From a bacterium (GTDB taxonomy: Bacteria; Electryoneota; JAOADG01), in assembly GCA_026417415.1 (NCBI GenBank), contig JAOADG010000008.1, forward strand, positions 372,001-436,000: DNA of 64,000 nucleotides. Direction: 5' to 3'. The notes under the pieces were generated by a model, which worked only from the letters and a program-made list of their open reading frames with translations, was not told the DNA's origin and searched no databases. Positions 48,466 through 59,469 of the stretch are shown here, in pieces. The translations under genes were made by a program, and so were the position numbers. Position 1 is the first letter of the stretch; each line of letters begins with the position of its first letter.

Positions 48466-51400
48466 TTGAAAAATACATTCAATTTGTTCCGAAATAAATT
48501 TTCTACCTCAACAATAAGATTTGGGATAATCTTATTTTCTGTATTTGCTTGGGTTGCAACGGCTTCAACTCCATCAGTTGTACGTCTCAATATCAAACCA
48601 TCTTTACCACTTGTGCCTGATCCTTTTGAAAAAACGGGAAGACGTTTTCCAACATTAGGTTCCAGCCCTGCAATGCTTCTAGGTGGTTACCACAATTGGC
48701 TGATCCTTAAAGTCGAAATGGATACATTGACAAAAAACATTTATACCCAATATCAGTTAAAAAATAAACCATTTGGGAAACCCTTCGTACAAACATTATC
48801 CGAGTATAAAATTGCAAGATTAGAAAACAACAAAAAAAGATTATTTGCAGACGCTGCCTACAAAGCAGTTAGTTCTTATCGTGAACAACCCAAAGAAGCA
48901 CTTGAGATACAAGTTCCTTTGAAAGTCAAATCCAAAGTATTCAATCGCATTTTTGGGGGTGATCGTGTTGGATTACGAGTAAATGGTGAACTATCAATCA
49001 ACGGTGAAATACGAAAAGAATCTACTGATAGACAAATCACGCAGCAAGGTCAACAAGCAGCGACCAACTTTAAAATCGACCAAAAACAACGTTTTACAAT
49101 TACTGGAAATGTAGGTGACAAAGTTTCTGTTCGGATTGATCAAGATAGTGAGAGGTTATTTGAATTTGAAAACGCAATCAAACTTGAATATACCGGAAAT
49201 GAAGATGAAATCATTCAAAAAATTGAAGCCGGAAACATTTCGTTAGAATTACCCGGAACGCAATTGGCAACATTTTCGGGCCAAAATAGAGGGCTTTTTG
49301 GACTTAAGAGCATTTCAAAAATCGGACCACTAAAACTAACCACTATTGCTTCATTAGAAAAAGGTAAAAAAAACAAGTTAAAAATTTCAAACGGTGAGCA
49401 ACAAAGAGTTATTCAAATTCAAGATATCAATTTTATTAGTGGACAGTATTTTGCTTTAGATTCTGCTAATTATCTTAATGCCATTCGTAGTTTCGGACCT
49501 AACTTTTCTACCGACATTGGTGTCCCAAACGATCTGATCATTCGCGAAATTTATGTTTATGTATCTCAATCTCAAATCATTGGTGGACAAATCCCTATCC
49601 GTGGTTATGCAATGGCTTCGCCACCTAACCCAGCACAATTTGATACAGCCAATTTTACAGCAGATAATAGAAACAATTTTGTTGCCCAATTTGTTCGATT
49701 ACAAGAATCTGATTACACCATTGACATTAATCGTGGACTTTTAACCCTTAAAAGGCCGTTACAATATGGGCAAATCTTAGCAGTTGCTTATCGAACGGAT
49801 CGTGAAATTGTTGGTACACAACAAATATCACCACAAACACCACATTTAGTCCTCAAGTTGCTTCGTGGGCAGACGGATGACCCACAATCGGCAGTTTGGA
49901 ATTTGATGTTAAGAAATGTCTATTCCCTACAAGGAACGGATATTTCAAAAGACAACTTTGAAGCAACCATGTACAGAAGTTATACTAATCCACCACAACA
50001 AAGTAGAAACAATGTTTTCTATACGCATATATTTGGATTAGATAACAACGCTCCGAATGGTACACCTGTGATGAACGGCGATGGTTTGATTGATGTTATC
50101 CCCTCACTCATTGACTTACAAAATGGTGTCTTAAAATTTCCTGATTTAACTCCTTTTAACCCTTCTGGTTACTTTGTAAATGGGCAATTGGTAACCTATC
50201 AACTTGATTCAGCCGAAAAAAATCCATTGCTTTACCTAACCCCTAATCCACAAACTTCAGGCATTACATCAAAATTTTATATAGAAGCGAAGGTGCGTTC
50301 AAGGTCAAATACTCTAAATCTTGGAATAGCAGTATTAGAAAACTCCGAAGAAGTCACGTTGAACAATACAATTCGATTGGTGCGAGGCCGAGATTACACC
50401 ATAGATTATTTTTCTGGTACCTTAACCCTACTGGATCCACGTGCTTTAGCTCCCGGTGCTGATGTTGATGTCACTTATGAATCAGGGCAGATTTTTCAAT
50501 TAGATAGAAAAACTTTATTGGGAGTACGTGCAGAGTATGAATTATGGGATGAGTCCTTTGTGGGCTTTACTTTTCTATCTTTAAACGAAAAACCATTAGA
50601 CAAAAGAATTCGCTTGGGTAGCGAACCCATATCCAATAAAATATGGGACATTAATACCCGAATGGTTTTTCGTCCTACTTTATTTACGAAAATGATGGAC
50701 GCACTACCGTTAGTATCCACTGAAGAACCATCTCGAGCGGTTCTTGAGGGTGAGATAGCCCAAGTATTCCCAAATCCCAATACAATGACCAATGCATCTA
50801 CTGGTGATTACAACGGGATAGCGTATGTAGATGATTTTGAGTCCGCAAAACGAACCACACCGATTTCATTAAACCGATCTTACTGGTCATTGTCCGCGTT
50901 TCCCAAATCAGATTACATTCAACCTTCAGACAATTTAGCACCTTTTCAAGCCAGAGAATTCCGATGGTACAATCCCTTTAATCAAACTCCAATCAAAGAC
51001 ATATGGCCCAATCGAGATGTAAACAGCAACGTTGCCAATACGACTCAAACACTGGTATTGGAGTTTGATCCCAAAACTACAAGACAAGGTGTAGCAGATA
51101 CGACCATTTCGCCGAGAACATCTTGGGGTGCAATCACTCGATTTTTGGGGGGTGGCTATGCGAATCAACAAGAAGCGAAATATGTTGAAATTTGGCTAAA
51201 AAAAGAACGCGGGACAAACGGAAAACTGTTTATCGATCTTGGTAGAATCAGTGAGGATATCATCCCTGACGGTAGGGATCAACCAAGTACAGAAGATAAT
51301 CCTATTGTTGCAGGAACCAATCAAGGAGATGGCATTCTTTCACAGGCAGAGGATATTGGGTTAGATAGAATGGCTGGGAGTGATCCCAATGACTTTTGGG

Positions 51401-54400
51401 ATATTAATCGTAACGGAATTCGAGATTCTGCTGAAATTGTGGTCGGCACAACAAGAAAAACGGTGATGGAGCCGTTATCCTTTGATGATTATCTCAATGA
51501 ATCAAATTACAACGTGTACACAAAAATTAATGGTACTGAAGGAAATCGGTTGGATGAAGGCGGAAATGATCCTGATACTGAAGATTTAAATGGGAATGGA
51601 GTTACAGATAGACAAGACGATTTTTATCGCTTCATCATTGATATTGGCAATCCTAACTCTCCATACATTGCAGGAGGAAGAGACAATCCAAAAGGATGGT
51701 ATTTATACCGAATTCCTATCTCAGATACCTTACGTGTCAATAATCCCGATTTACAAAATATTTTCTATATACGTATTGGTTTAACTGATTTTTCTCAAGC
51801 AGTTGCAATTAACATTGCTGAAATCAATATCGTTGGAAATGAATGGAGACCACCAGGTCCTTATTCGTTACAGCGGACGGAATACCCGTTAGAAGCAGAT
51901 GTCATCAACACAGTGGATAATTATGACCCCAATAGCCCTGCTGGGTATGTTCCACCACCGGGAGTTTCTGGTGAGATAGATCCAATTACCGAAGTTAGGC
52001 AAAAAGAGCAATCACTAAGAATAAGAGTGAAAGAGCTTCCCACAGGACATTCCAGCTATTTGGTAAAACAATTGTATGAACCCATCAATTTACTTGAATA
52101 CAGAAGATTAAAAATGTTTATCCATGGGGGTGCATTTCAAACGAAATTGATATCTAACACCACACCGATTAATTCTTTTGACCGGTATCACGTGTATTTC
52201 AAATTAAGAATGGGGACCGATTCAACCCATAACTATTATGAGATTGCTAAGAGAATTTATACAGGGTGGGACCAAAGAAATCACATTGATATTCAATTAG
52301 AAGATTTGCCAACCTTAAAGTATGAAAGAATCACGCAAAATGCGGGATTGCCAGATACGACTACAAGAATGACAACCAAGATACTTGCTGACGGAACAGA
52401 AATTCGAGTTCGAGGGAATCCAACGTTGCAGCAGGTACGTGTGTTTAGCGTGGTTGTAGAGAACCGTGGCATTCCAATTACAGAAAATGACAAAGTCGAA
52501 ATTTGGGCAGATGAATTGCGGGTAACCGAAGTCAAACGTACGCCAGGATTGGCCTATCGGTTGTCTTCTGATTTAGATTTTGCGAAAATTATGGGAATAC
52601 GATTTCAATTATCACAGACCGATGGTAACTTTCATAACGTTAACGTTCGTACCGGTAGTAAGAACACAACTATTACAGGGACTGCAAATGCAAATATCAA
52701 ATTAGATGAATGGTTTCCAAAAGGCCTAAAGTTAAATTTTCCTCTTGCGACTACTTTTTCGCAAACCATTTCTAAACCTGATTATTTGAATAATGGAGAT
52801 ATTTCTTTGGATCGTTTAGCGGGTAGAACCCTAAACGTATGGGATCCTTTCTGGAAACACATCGTAACCAATCGATTTTTAAATTTCAAAGCAGGTGAAG
52901 GTGGTGATGATACTTTGTTATCGTACCAGAAACAATACAGTATTGGAGTAAACGGTCTTTCCAGAGTAGGAACGCCGACCGAATGGTGGGAAAAATGGTT
53001 GGTCAATCAAATCACAACTTCTGCCTCCCAAAACGAATCGTATAGTGCTTCTCCGACTTTACGTTATCAAAAACTTATAACAAGAACAGGTGCTATTGCC
53101 TACAATGTTCCAATTGAATTTGGGGAAGGTTTGAAGGTATTTGGTTGGACAAAAAATATACCATTTTTTAAGAAATTGTCTGAATCGAGATTAGGATATT
53201 ATCCGAATCGATTTACTTTAAACTACCAATTCAATGAACAGGTTGGCTCAAGCGCCACCAGAGAACGAAACATCCCCACAGACAATTGGTCTTTCGGTAT
53301 AAGTAGAAGTGTACAAACAGGGTACCGTTTCTTTCAAAATTGGAACTGGGAGTACGCTTTAAGCACACGTTTTAATGCGGTGCGGACGGAACGCGACCGT
53401 GTGCGTATAGGGTATGCAGCACGTGGATTTGATTTTATGTACACTGATACAGCACGCTATCGTGATTCTTCAGTTGTTTATCCAACCTTACCAGATAGTA
53501 TTGCTGGATTAAAACCAGATTTAAAGATATTTCAAAAGTTAGGTGGTTACTATTTAATCAAAGATCAATCAGACCAAAGTATATCTACCAACTGGTCGCC
53601 TTCCATACTTAGTTGGTTAGGAACAGATTACCGTTATACTACGCAATACACGTGGAATTGGGGAGCAAATTATGCATCTACGGGAAGAGGTGTTGCTTCC
53701 AGAACCAATGCAGATCAAACCTACACACTACGACTTAAACAACTGTTGAGAAGAGAATCTTCACCTCAAGAGACCCCGCGCAGAGGAAATGAATCTCAAA
53801 ACACCAGAAGAATGCGTTCGTTGGATAAGGGTGTCGGGGAGAAAAACTTTTCCACACCCAATCCAGAAGATTTCCAACCGAGTGATTCCCTAGAAAATAT
53901 CCAAGGGGGAAGAGGACGCAGGCGACGTCAATCGGTTTCAGAAAGCACTACCTATCAGGATACATCCAAAAAAACCATCAACTTTTTCCAGTTGTTCGGA
54001 AAATTATTAGATAAAATGGATGATATCACCATATCAATCCGAAGAAATCGTGAATATGCATTTCCTGCTGTTCAATCAGGACAAGCAGATTGGCGTTTTC
54101 AACTTGGGCTTTCAAATAATCCAAAATTAAAATCTATAGAGCGCGTGATAACGCGTCCAAGTGCAAGATTAACCAGAGATTATGAAAGTCGTACCAATCT
54201 TCGTCTCACACAAGATATTCTGGTCGGATTAGATCATAAGTGGTCAATTCAAGAAATCAATCAGGGGAATCGTTCAGAGATAAGACAACGCACAATTTTT
54301 ATGTTGAAGAACCCAGACGGTACCCCTAAATCACTGGATTTACCAAACTTTTCAATTCGTTGGTCTGGGTTCGAGAAATCTACTCCATTAAAAGATTTGG

Positions 54401-54999
54401 TTCAATCCATCACATTAGAAAACAGTTATCAAGCAACATCTACATCCAATTATGGATTTCGGCAAAATCCCGGTGACTCAATACAAGTTAAGTACATTGG
54501 AAGCATTGACTACACAAAAAATTGGAATCCATTAATTGGAGTTAACATCACTTGGAAAAATCGTATAACTACCACTATACGTTACAACAACACTTCTACT
54601 TTCAATGATAGTCGGCAAGGCAGGGAACAAAGAAGGAGATCAAGTCAAACCAATTTGCAAGTTTCAGCAGGTTATACTTGGCAAAAGGGGTTTCGTATTC
54701 CTCTTAAGTTTTGGCCCTTTAATAACAAATACTTCAAAAATCAATCGGAATTGTCGTTATCATTTAATCAATCTGAAACTAAAACAGAAAGTGCTGATAA
54801 ATTGTTGACAGGATGGTCTCCTTTTGTTGAAACTGCTGCTACCAGTACTTATACTCTTACTCCAAAGTTTACTATGACGTTCAGTCGTTCAGTAACGGGT
54901 TACATTCAATACGAAATGGGAGCGAATAAAACCAAAGGTGGGACAAGCACAAAAATTAATGCATTAAAATTTAACGTAAGCATCCAAATTAGAGGTTAA
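48466..54999 (+). CDS. sprA: SprA/Sov-like giant outer membrane T9SS translocon protein
   Basis: 2177 aa; VPLKVKSKVFNRIFGGDRVGLRVNGELSINGEIRKE, KAGNISLELPGTQLATFSGQNRGLFGLKS-like, YVDDFESAKRTTPISLNRSYW. TTG start. Confidence 0.92.
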   Translation: MKNTFNLFRNKFSTSTIRFGIILFSVFAWVATASTPSVVRLNIKPSLPLVPDPFEKTGRRFPTLGSSPAMLLGGYHNWLILKVEMDTLTKNIYTQYQLKNKPFGKPFVQTLSEYKIARLENNKKRLFADAAYKAVSSYREQPKEALEIQVPLKVKSKVFNRIFGGDRVGLRVNGELSINGEIRKESTDRQITQQGQQAATNFKIDQKQRFTITGNVGDKVSVRIDQDSERLFEFENAIKLEYTGNEDEIIQKIEAGNISLELPGTQLATFSGQNRGLFGLKSISKIGPLKLTTIASLEKGKKNKLKISNGEQQRVIQIQDINFISGQYFALDSANYLNAIRSFGPNFSTDIGVPNDLIIREIYVYVSQSQIIGGQIPIRGYAMASPPNPAQFDTANFTADNRNNFVAQFVRLQESDYTIDINRGLLTLKRPLQYGQILAVAYRTDREIVGTQQISPQTPHLVLKLLRGQTDDPQSAVWNLMLRNVYSLQGTDISKDNFEATMYRSYTNPPQQSRNNVFYTHIFGLDNNAPNGTPVMNGDGLIDVIPSLIDLQNGVLKFPDLTPFNPSGYFVNGQLVTYQLDSAEKNPLLYLTPNPQTSGITSKFYIEAKVRSRSNTLNLGIAVLENSEEVTLNNTIRLVRGRDYTIDYFSGTLTLLDPRALAPGADVDVTYESGQIFQLDRKTLLGVRAEYELWDESFVGFTFLSLNEKPLDKRIRLGSEPISNKIWDINTRMVFRPTLFTKMMDALPLVSTEEPSRAVLEGEIAQVFPNPNTMTNASTGDYNGIAYVDDFESAKRTTPISLNRSYWSLSAFPKSDYIQPSDNLAPFQAREFRWYNPFNQTPIKDIWPNRDVNSNVANTTQTLVLEFDPKTTRQGVADTTISPRTSWGAITRFLGGGYANQQEAKYVEIWLKKERGTNGKLFIDLGRISEDIIPDGRDQPSTEDNPIVAGTNQGDGILSQAEDIGLDRMAGSDPNDFWDINRNGIRDSAEIVVGTTRKTVMEPLSFDDYLNESNYNVYTKINGTEGNRLDEGGNDPDTEDLNGNGVTDRQDDFYRFIIDIGNPNSPYIAGGRDNPKGWYLYRIPISDTLRVNNPDLQNIFYIRIGLTDFSQAVAINIAEINIVGNEWRPPGPYSLQRTEYPLEADVINTVDNYDPNSPAGYVPPPGVSGEIDPITEVRQKEQSLRIRVKELPTGHSSYLVKQLYEPINLLEYRRLKMFIHGGAFQTKLISNTTPINSFDRYHVYFKLRMGTDSTHNYYEIAKRIYTGWDQRNHIDIQLEDLPTLKYERITQNAGLPDTTTRMTTKILADGTEIRVRGNPTLQQVRVFSVVVENRGIPITENDKVEIWADELRVTEVKRTPGLAYRLSSDLDFAKIMGIRFQLSQTDGNFHNVNVRTGSKNTTITGTANANIKLDEWFPKGLKLNFPLATTFSQTISKPDYLNNGDISLDRLAGRTLNVWDPFWKHIVTNRFLNFKAGEGGDDTLLSYQKQYSIGVNGLSRVGTPTEWWEKWLVNQITTSASQNESYSASPTLRYQKLITRTGAIAYNVPIEFGEGLKVFGWTKNIPFFKKLSESRLGYYPNRFTLNYQFNEQVGSSATRERNIPTDNWSFGISRSVQTGYRFFQNWNWEYALSTRFNAVRTERDRVRIGYAARGFDFMYTDTARYRDSSVVYPTLPDSIAGLKPDLKIFQKLGGYYLIKDQSDQSISTNWSPSILSWLGTDYRYTTQYTWNWGANYASTGRGVASRTNADQTYTLRLKQLLRRESSPQETPRRGNESQNTRRMRSLDKGVGEKNFSTPNPEDFQPSDSLENIQGGRGRRRRQSVSESTTYQDTSKKTINFFQLFGKLLDKMDDITISIRRNREYAFPAVQSGQADWRFQLGLSNNPKLKSIERVITRPSARLTRDYESRTNLRLTQDILVGLDHKWSIQEINQGNRSEIRQRTIFMLKNPDGTPKSLDLPNFSIRWSGFEKSTPLKDLVQSITLENSYQATSTSNYGFRQNPGDSIQVKYIGSIDYTKNWNPLIGVNITWKNRITTTIRYNNTSTFNDSRQGREQRRRSSQTNLQVSAGYTWQKGFRIPLKFWPFNNKYFKNQSELSLSFNQSETKTESADKLLTGWSPFVETAATSTYTLTPKFTMTFSRSVTGYIQYEMGANKTKGGTSTKINALKFNVSIQIRG

Positions 55000-55079
55000 A
55001 GCCAATCAACAAGTTATATTGGATTTGTATTCAAACTGAAGCAATTAAAAATGTCAAATAGTAATGGGAAAGGTTTTGA

Positions 55080-57092
55080 ATGACAAAATTGTACAGGCGT
55101 TCATTAAAGTTTTTTATTTTTGCGATAATCATTATTCTCTCGTGTATGCGTGTGCCAGAAAAACCTAAATGGGATGTGGATCTGGTTATTCCTATCAGTG
55201 AGAGAATTTACCGACTTCAGGATCTTGCAGCAGTACAAGTAACTTCCTTATCGGATACCCTTTTTCGTGATACTTTACCAACAGATCGTTTAGGTTTTTA
55301 CAGTTACAACGATACTTTAATGCTCTACATTGCTGCAAATTTTAATTCTTATACATTTTTTAATAAAATCACAAGCGATCAACAATCTAGTAAAGTTTTC
55401 AATTACGTATTAGATACCATTACTGTCGAACCAAGAGAATGTGGAGAAGTACTATTTCGTCCCATTGATTTTGGTCTCACTTCAAGTTCAACCATTCCTG
55501 TACCAGTAGATTTTGATACAATCCGACCATTAGACAGCATTGGACGTGGGTTTGAATGGATTGATTATTCTTCCGGCAGTATTTTTGCAATTGTTCACAA
55601 TCGTTTTCCGACAGTTATCAGAGTGTTTCGGCTCAACTATTATGATGAAAGCGGGAATTACATAGGTACTTCACCAACAATACCCAATATTCTTCCTATG
55701 TCTGAGGTAACGATACCAATTCAGATAGTAAATCCACCAAGAAGAGTGTACAATCGAATGAAAGTGCGGATTACAGGTCGATTGGATACTACTTCAAACC
55801 TTATTCAAGAGACAGATAGTTTGTTTATTACCATCAGAACTGATACCTTGAAAGCATTGGGAGTACGCGGTGAATTAGCTATGCAGATCGCTAATGCTGA
55901 CACTTTTATTCATACTGAAATCAATGATGAAATTTATTCTGCTGACATTCGTGAAGGAACAATTGAAGTTACAGTCGTAAACCACACCGGTGCGCATATT
56001 GACAGCGTTTGGGTTATGTTTCCTGAGATAACATACGATAATAGACCCTTAGTGAAATACTTTTACAATGTAGCGACTACGTTATCAGATGTCATCAATT
56101 TACGTGGGTATCATGTTGAATTACCATTACCAAACGTAGGTGAAACTCAAAAAGTACATTCCATTGGAAAAGCGTTTTCAAGACCTACAGCGACAGGTGA
56201 GTTTATTACGTTACTTTCTACAGATTACATTGAACTTCGCTATTCCATTAGCGGATTGAAATTTAGCAGATTTAGAGGAATACCCGATTCCATTGAAATT
56301 GATTTTGATCCTACCTATACTGCAATAACCGAACGATTAAACGGAAATCTTAACATACATCTCAATTCTGCGGACTTAGTGCTTCTACCAAAATCAAGTG
56401 TGAGAAATTTACCTGTAATTTTGGATTTAACTTTGGATGCTTCAAATCCAGAAGGCCAAACAGCAAGTTATAGGATACAAGATCGGTATTTTTCAAACCT
56501 CAATTCTTCTGCTGTATTTCCTAATGCACATCCCATTCTAAATTTGTTACCGGATAGCATTATCACAACCGGTAGAATTCGTTTAGGAAAGCAATTTCTT
56601 GGAAATATGCCCGAGATACGAGTAACAGAAGATGATTCTGTCTATGGAAAAGGTCTCATTGAAAGTCCAATGGTATTTACCATCAATGATCAAACATTAT
56701 ATACCGATCCCTACGAAGGGGTTGGACAAGATAGACCTATTCTTCGAGGAAAAGTGATTGTTCAAGGTGAGAACAGATTACCTATAGGTGGAAGAGTTCA
56801 TATTGAAGTTACCAATGATACAACGCGACAATATAGCAGAATTGCATCTGCAGATATTTTAAGACCACCGATCAATCGTACGACCAGACGACCGTCTGCA
56901 CCGACAACGTTCGTAGATACAATTCCTTTGCCAGATTCGACAATTCAGATATTCAAACGGAATAAGTTTTTTATACGACAAGTATTAGAAATTCAAGGAA
57001 GTGGAAATGATACACTATTAGGACACGGAGAAGATTATTTGCGTATAAAATCAAATGCTAAATTTACTATTGATACAGGAGGATTAGAATGA
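55080..57092 (+). CDS. Lipoprotein of unknown function, SprA-linked
   Basis: Lipobox IIILSC, secreted beta-rich sequence, overlaps the next ORF by 4 nt. Confidence 0.6.
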   Translation: MTKLYRRSLKFFIFAIIIILSCMRVPEKPKWDVDLVIPISERIYRLQDLAAVQVTSLSDTLFRDTLPTDRLGFYSYNDTLMLYIAANFNSYTFFNKITSDQQSSKVFNYVLDTITVEPRECGEVLFRPIDFGLTSSSTIPVPVDFDTIRPLDSIGRGFEWIDYSSGSIFAIVHNRFPTVIRVFRLNYYDESGNYIGTSPTIPNILPMSEVTIPIQIVNPPRRVYNRMKVRITGRLDTTSNLIQETDSLFITIRTDTLKALGVRGELAMQIANADTFIHTEINDEIYSADIREGTIEVTVVNHTGAHIDSVWVMFPEITYDNRPLVKYFYNVATTLSDVINLRGYHVELPLPNVGETQKVHSIGKAFSRPTATGEFITLLSTDYIELRYSISGLKFSRFRGIPDSIEIDFDPTYTAITERLNGNLNIHLNSADLVLLPKSSVRNLPVILDLTLDASNPEGQTASYRIQDRYFSNLNSSAVFPNAHPILNLLPDSIITTGRIRLGKQFLGNMPEIRVTEDDSVYGKGLIESPMVFTINDQTLYTDPYEGVGQDRPILRGKVIVQGENRLPIGGRVHIEVTNDTTRQYSRIASADILRPPINRTTRRPSAPTTFVDTIPLPDSTIQIFKRNKFFIRQVLEIQGSGNDTLLGHGEDYLRIKSNAKFTIDTGGLE

Positions 57093-58372
57093 AATTGAAA
57101 TTTGTTCTCATCCTCCTGTTGGGATTAACAATATCATCTATTTCTACTGCTCAATCTATGTCAACCGCATTTACCGCTTCAACAGTAGGTGCGAACGTAT
57201 CGCGCGTACGTGGAATTGAAGCAAGATTCGTAAATCCAGCATTAATGGGTTTGAGTCGTGATTTCAAACAAATGATCTATTTCCCAAGTTTTGCTTACCG
57301 TTTTGGCAACAACAGCATCCATAACGACCAAATGGTGAAGTGGTTTCAAAAAAACAGAGTTTGGACAGTATCCGAAAGACAGACATTAGTTCAAGCGGTG
57401 AAAAATGATTTTCGTATGAACGGTGCTGGTTATTTAGGGTTGGGATACCAATATTCAAATTTTATTGCAGCGTACGATGCGATCGGATATTTGGATACTA
57501 ACATTCCTGACGAATTCATTGATTTAATTGCTTTTGGCAATCAAAACCAAAGCAGTTACAATTTTGGAGGAGTACGAGCAGGTGCTTGGATAGGATCTAC
57601 CATTTCCTTATCGTTTGCAAAATCCTTGCAATATACTGGTGTATTCAAAGAACTTTCAGCGGGTGTAACGTTAAGGTACATGATTGGCCATAAATACATC
57701 GGACTTAACCAAGCATATGGTAATTTTTATACCACTATTCAACCAGACACCATTGTCGCTAACGGTAAATTTGTGACAGCACAATCAGATCAAGGGGATG
57801 GAATTTCAATGGATTTAGGAATGGCTGGAAAAATCAATGACAAACTTACCGTTTCCTTGGCATGTTTCAATCTCAGTGGAAAAATCAATTGGGATCGAAC
57901 AACTTTAAGAGAAAATAGTTTTTCCGTTTCGGACAATGGAATTCCAATTGATTCGCTTCATCGCGAGAATTTTTTAGAGGATTGGGCAAATTACGAAAGT
58001 AAAATAATAACGAAAAATGCGAGCGTTTCTATAAAATTACCCGCGTTTTTACAAATTGCAGGTGATTATATTGTAAATGATGATTGGAAAATTTTTACAA
58101 GTTTCTTACAAGGATTAAATAAAGGAAGACAAGTGGTTGGGGAAATGCCAATCGGAAAATTTGCATTTGGCGGCGAATGGAGTAAGTTAACCTATTTCCC
58201 CGTCCGAAGCGGGATTTCTTTGGGGGGTAACTCGGGATTTGAATTCGGGGTTGGATTTGGATTACGGCTGAGCAATTATTCTATGGATATAGCGGTAACT
58301 TATGAAGGGGGGCTAATGAATCATGCAAAAGGGTATGGTTTTGCTTTTTCCCATCAATATAAACTTAACTAA
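57089..58372 (+). CDS. Outer membrane barrel protein (DUF5723/PorV-like)
   Basis: Signal peptide; GIEARFVNPALMGLSRDFKQMIYFPSFAYRFGNNSI; glycine/aromatic-rich strand pattern. Confidence 0.6.
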   Translation: MKLKFVLILLLGLTISSISTAQSMSTAFTASTVGANVSRVRGIEARFVNPALMGLSRDFKQMIYFPSFAYRFGNNSIHNDQMVKWFQKNRVWTVSERQTLVQAVKNDFRMNGAGYLGLGYQYSNFIAAYDAIGYLDTNIPDEFIDLIAFGNQNQSSYNFGGVRAGAWIGSTISLSFAKSLQYTGVFKELSAGVTLRYMIGHKYIGLNQAYGNFYTTIQPDTIVANGKFVTAQSDQGDGISMDLGMAGKINDKLTVSLACFNLSGKINWDRTTLRENSFSVSDNGIPIDSLHRENFLEDWANYESKIITKNASVSIKLPAFLQIAGDYIVNDDWKIFTSFLQGLNKGRQVVGEMPIGKFAFGGEWSKLTYFPVRSGISLGGNSGFEFGVGFGLRLSNYSMDIAVTYEGGLMNHAKGYGFAFSHQYKLN

Positions 58373-58395
58373 ACCATATAAAAGATGCTTCAACA

Positions 58396-58430
58396 ACAAA
58401 AACACCCACCAGTAAGGTGGGTGTTTTTGT
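58396..58430. terminator. Bidirectional intrinsic terminator between convergent genes
   Basis: Perfect 15-bp inverted repeat ACAAAAACACCCACC-AGTAA-GGTGGGTGTTTTTGT. Confidence 0.9.
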
Positions 58431-58445
58431 AGATAGAATTACTTC

Positions 58446-59456
58446 TTAAGGATTATCTCCATAAGTTACATTACGAAAAGTTCGTGGTGGGTTAAAGTAA
58501 TTTGCATTTTGTTGCCATCCTGCATAACCAAACTTCATGTTTACGGCACGATAACCCAACGCATTTAAGTATGTAGTTGCATATGCACCTGAATGTCCGG
58601 TGTAGCAGTAAATCACAATTAGACGATTCGAGGGTAGTTTGCGTAATGTAGCAACATCATTCAAATCGCGAACAAATACGTTTCTGGCAGTGGGGATATG
58701 ACCAGCAGCGTAATCGGTAGCTTGACGAACATCAAGAATGAAGATGTTTGCACCAGCATTTAAAGAATCGCGAACAGCTGCAGCACTAATCACTGCTGTT
58801 GCTGTTGAAAGATAATTGTTTAGAGCAGTACGAACATCACCGGAACTTGGTTCAGGATAAGCATTGTAATCTTCTAAAGCATAAGCCACAGTATCTACTG
58901 TACCATTAATCGCTGACGTTGAAGTATAATGGCCTGTAAAGTTCAAACCATTAGCGTTGTTATCATCTGTCCACCCGCTCATTCCATATTTAAAGTTCAC
59001 AACGTTGTATCCTAATGCGCCTAATGCAGCAGTTGCTAATCCACCTGTATGGCCCGTAAAACAATACACTACTAATCGTTTCGTTTTGTTTCTAGTCCAA
59101 GTGTTTAACAAACTTTCATAGTTTGGATTAGCAACAGATTTCCACCATAATAAATGCGCACCCGGAATGTGGCCACCATACGGGGGATTTGCTGTCGGGT
59201 TTCCGCGATATACTGCGCTATCCCTAACATCCAAAACTACATAGTTGGTATCATTTAGAACTGGTTCCAATTGAGTAGCAGTCATTACAAAGGATGCAGT
59301 ATCAATGAAGCTGTTGAATGCATTGAAGATGTTCATAAAGTTTTGTGATGGAGTTACTGGTTGTGGAGCTGTAGGGCTTGTATCGTCGTCAGAGCAACCA
59401 ACTACCAAAATCACAAATAAACTGAAAAGAACAAAAGTGATGAATTTACTTTTCAT
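58446..59456 (-). CDS. Double rhodanese-domain lipoprotein
   Basis: Lipobox ILVVGC. Two domains, each with a Cys loop: LVVYCFTGHTGG and VIYCYTGHSGA, with LDVRDSAVYRG and LDVRQATDYAAGHIP. Confidence 0.88.
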   Translation of the reverse strand: MKSKFITFVLFSLFVILVVGCSDDDTSPTAPQPVTPSQNFMNIFNAFNSFIDTASFVMTATQLEPVLNDTNYVVLDVRDSAVYRGNPTANPPYGGHIPGAHLLWWKSVANPNYESLLNTWTRNKTKRLVVYCFTGHTGGLATAALGALGYNVVNFKYGMSGWTDDNNANGLNFTGHYTSTSAINGTVDTVAYALEDYNAYPEPSSGDVRTALNNYLSTATAVISAAAVRDSLNAGANIFILDVRQATDYAAGHIPTARNVFVRDLNDVATLRKLPSNRLIVIYCYTGHSGAYATTYLNALGYRAVNMKFGYAGWQQNANYFNPPRTFRNVTYGDNP

Positions 59457-59469
59457 TCGGTTTCCTCCT

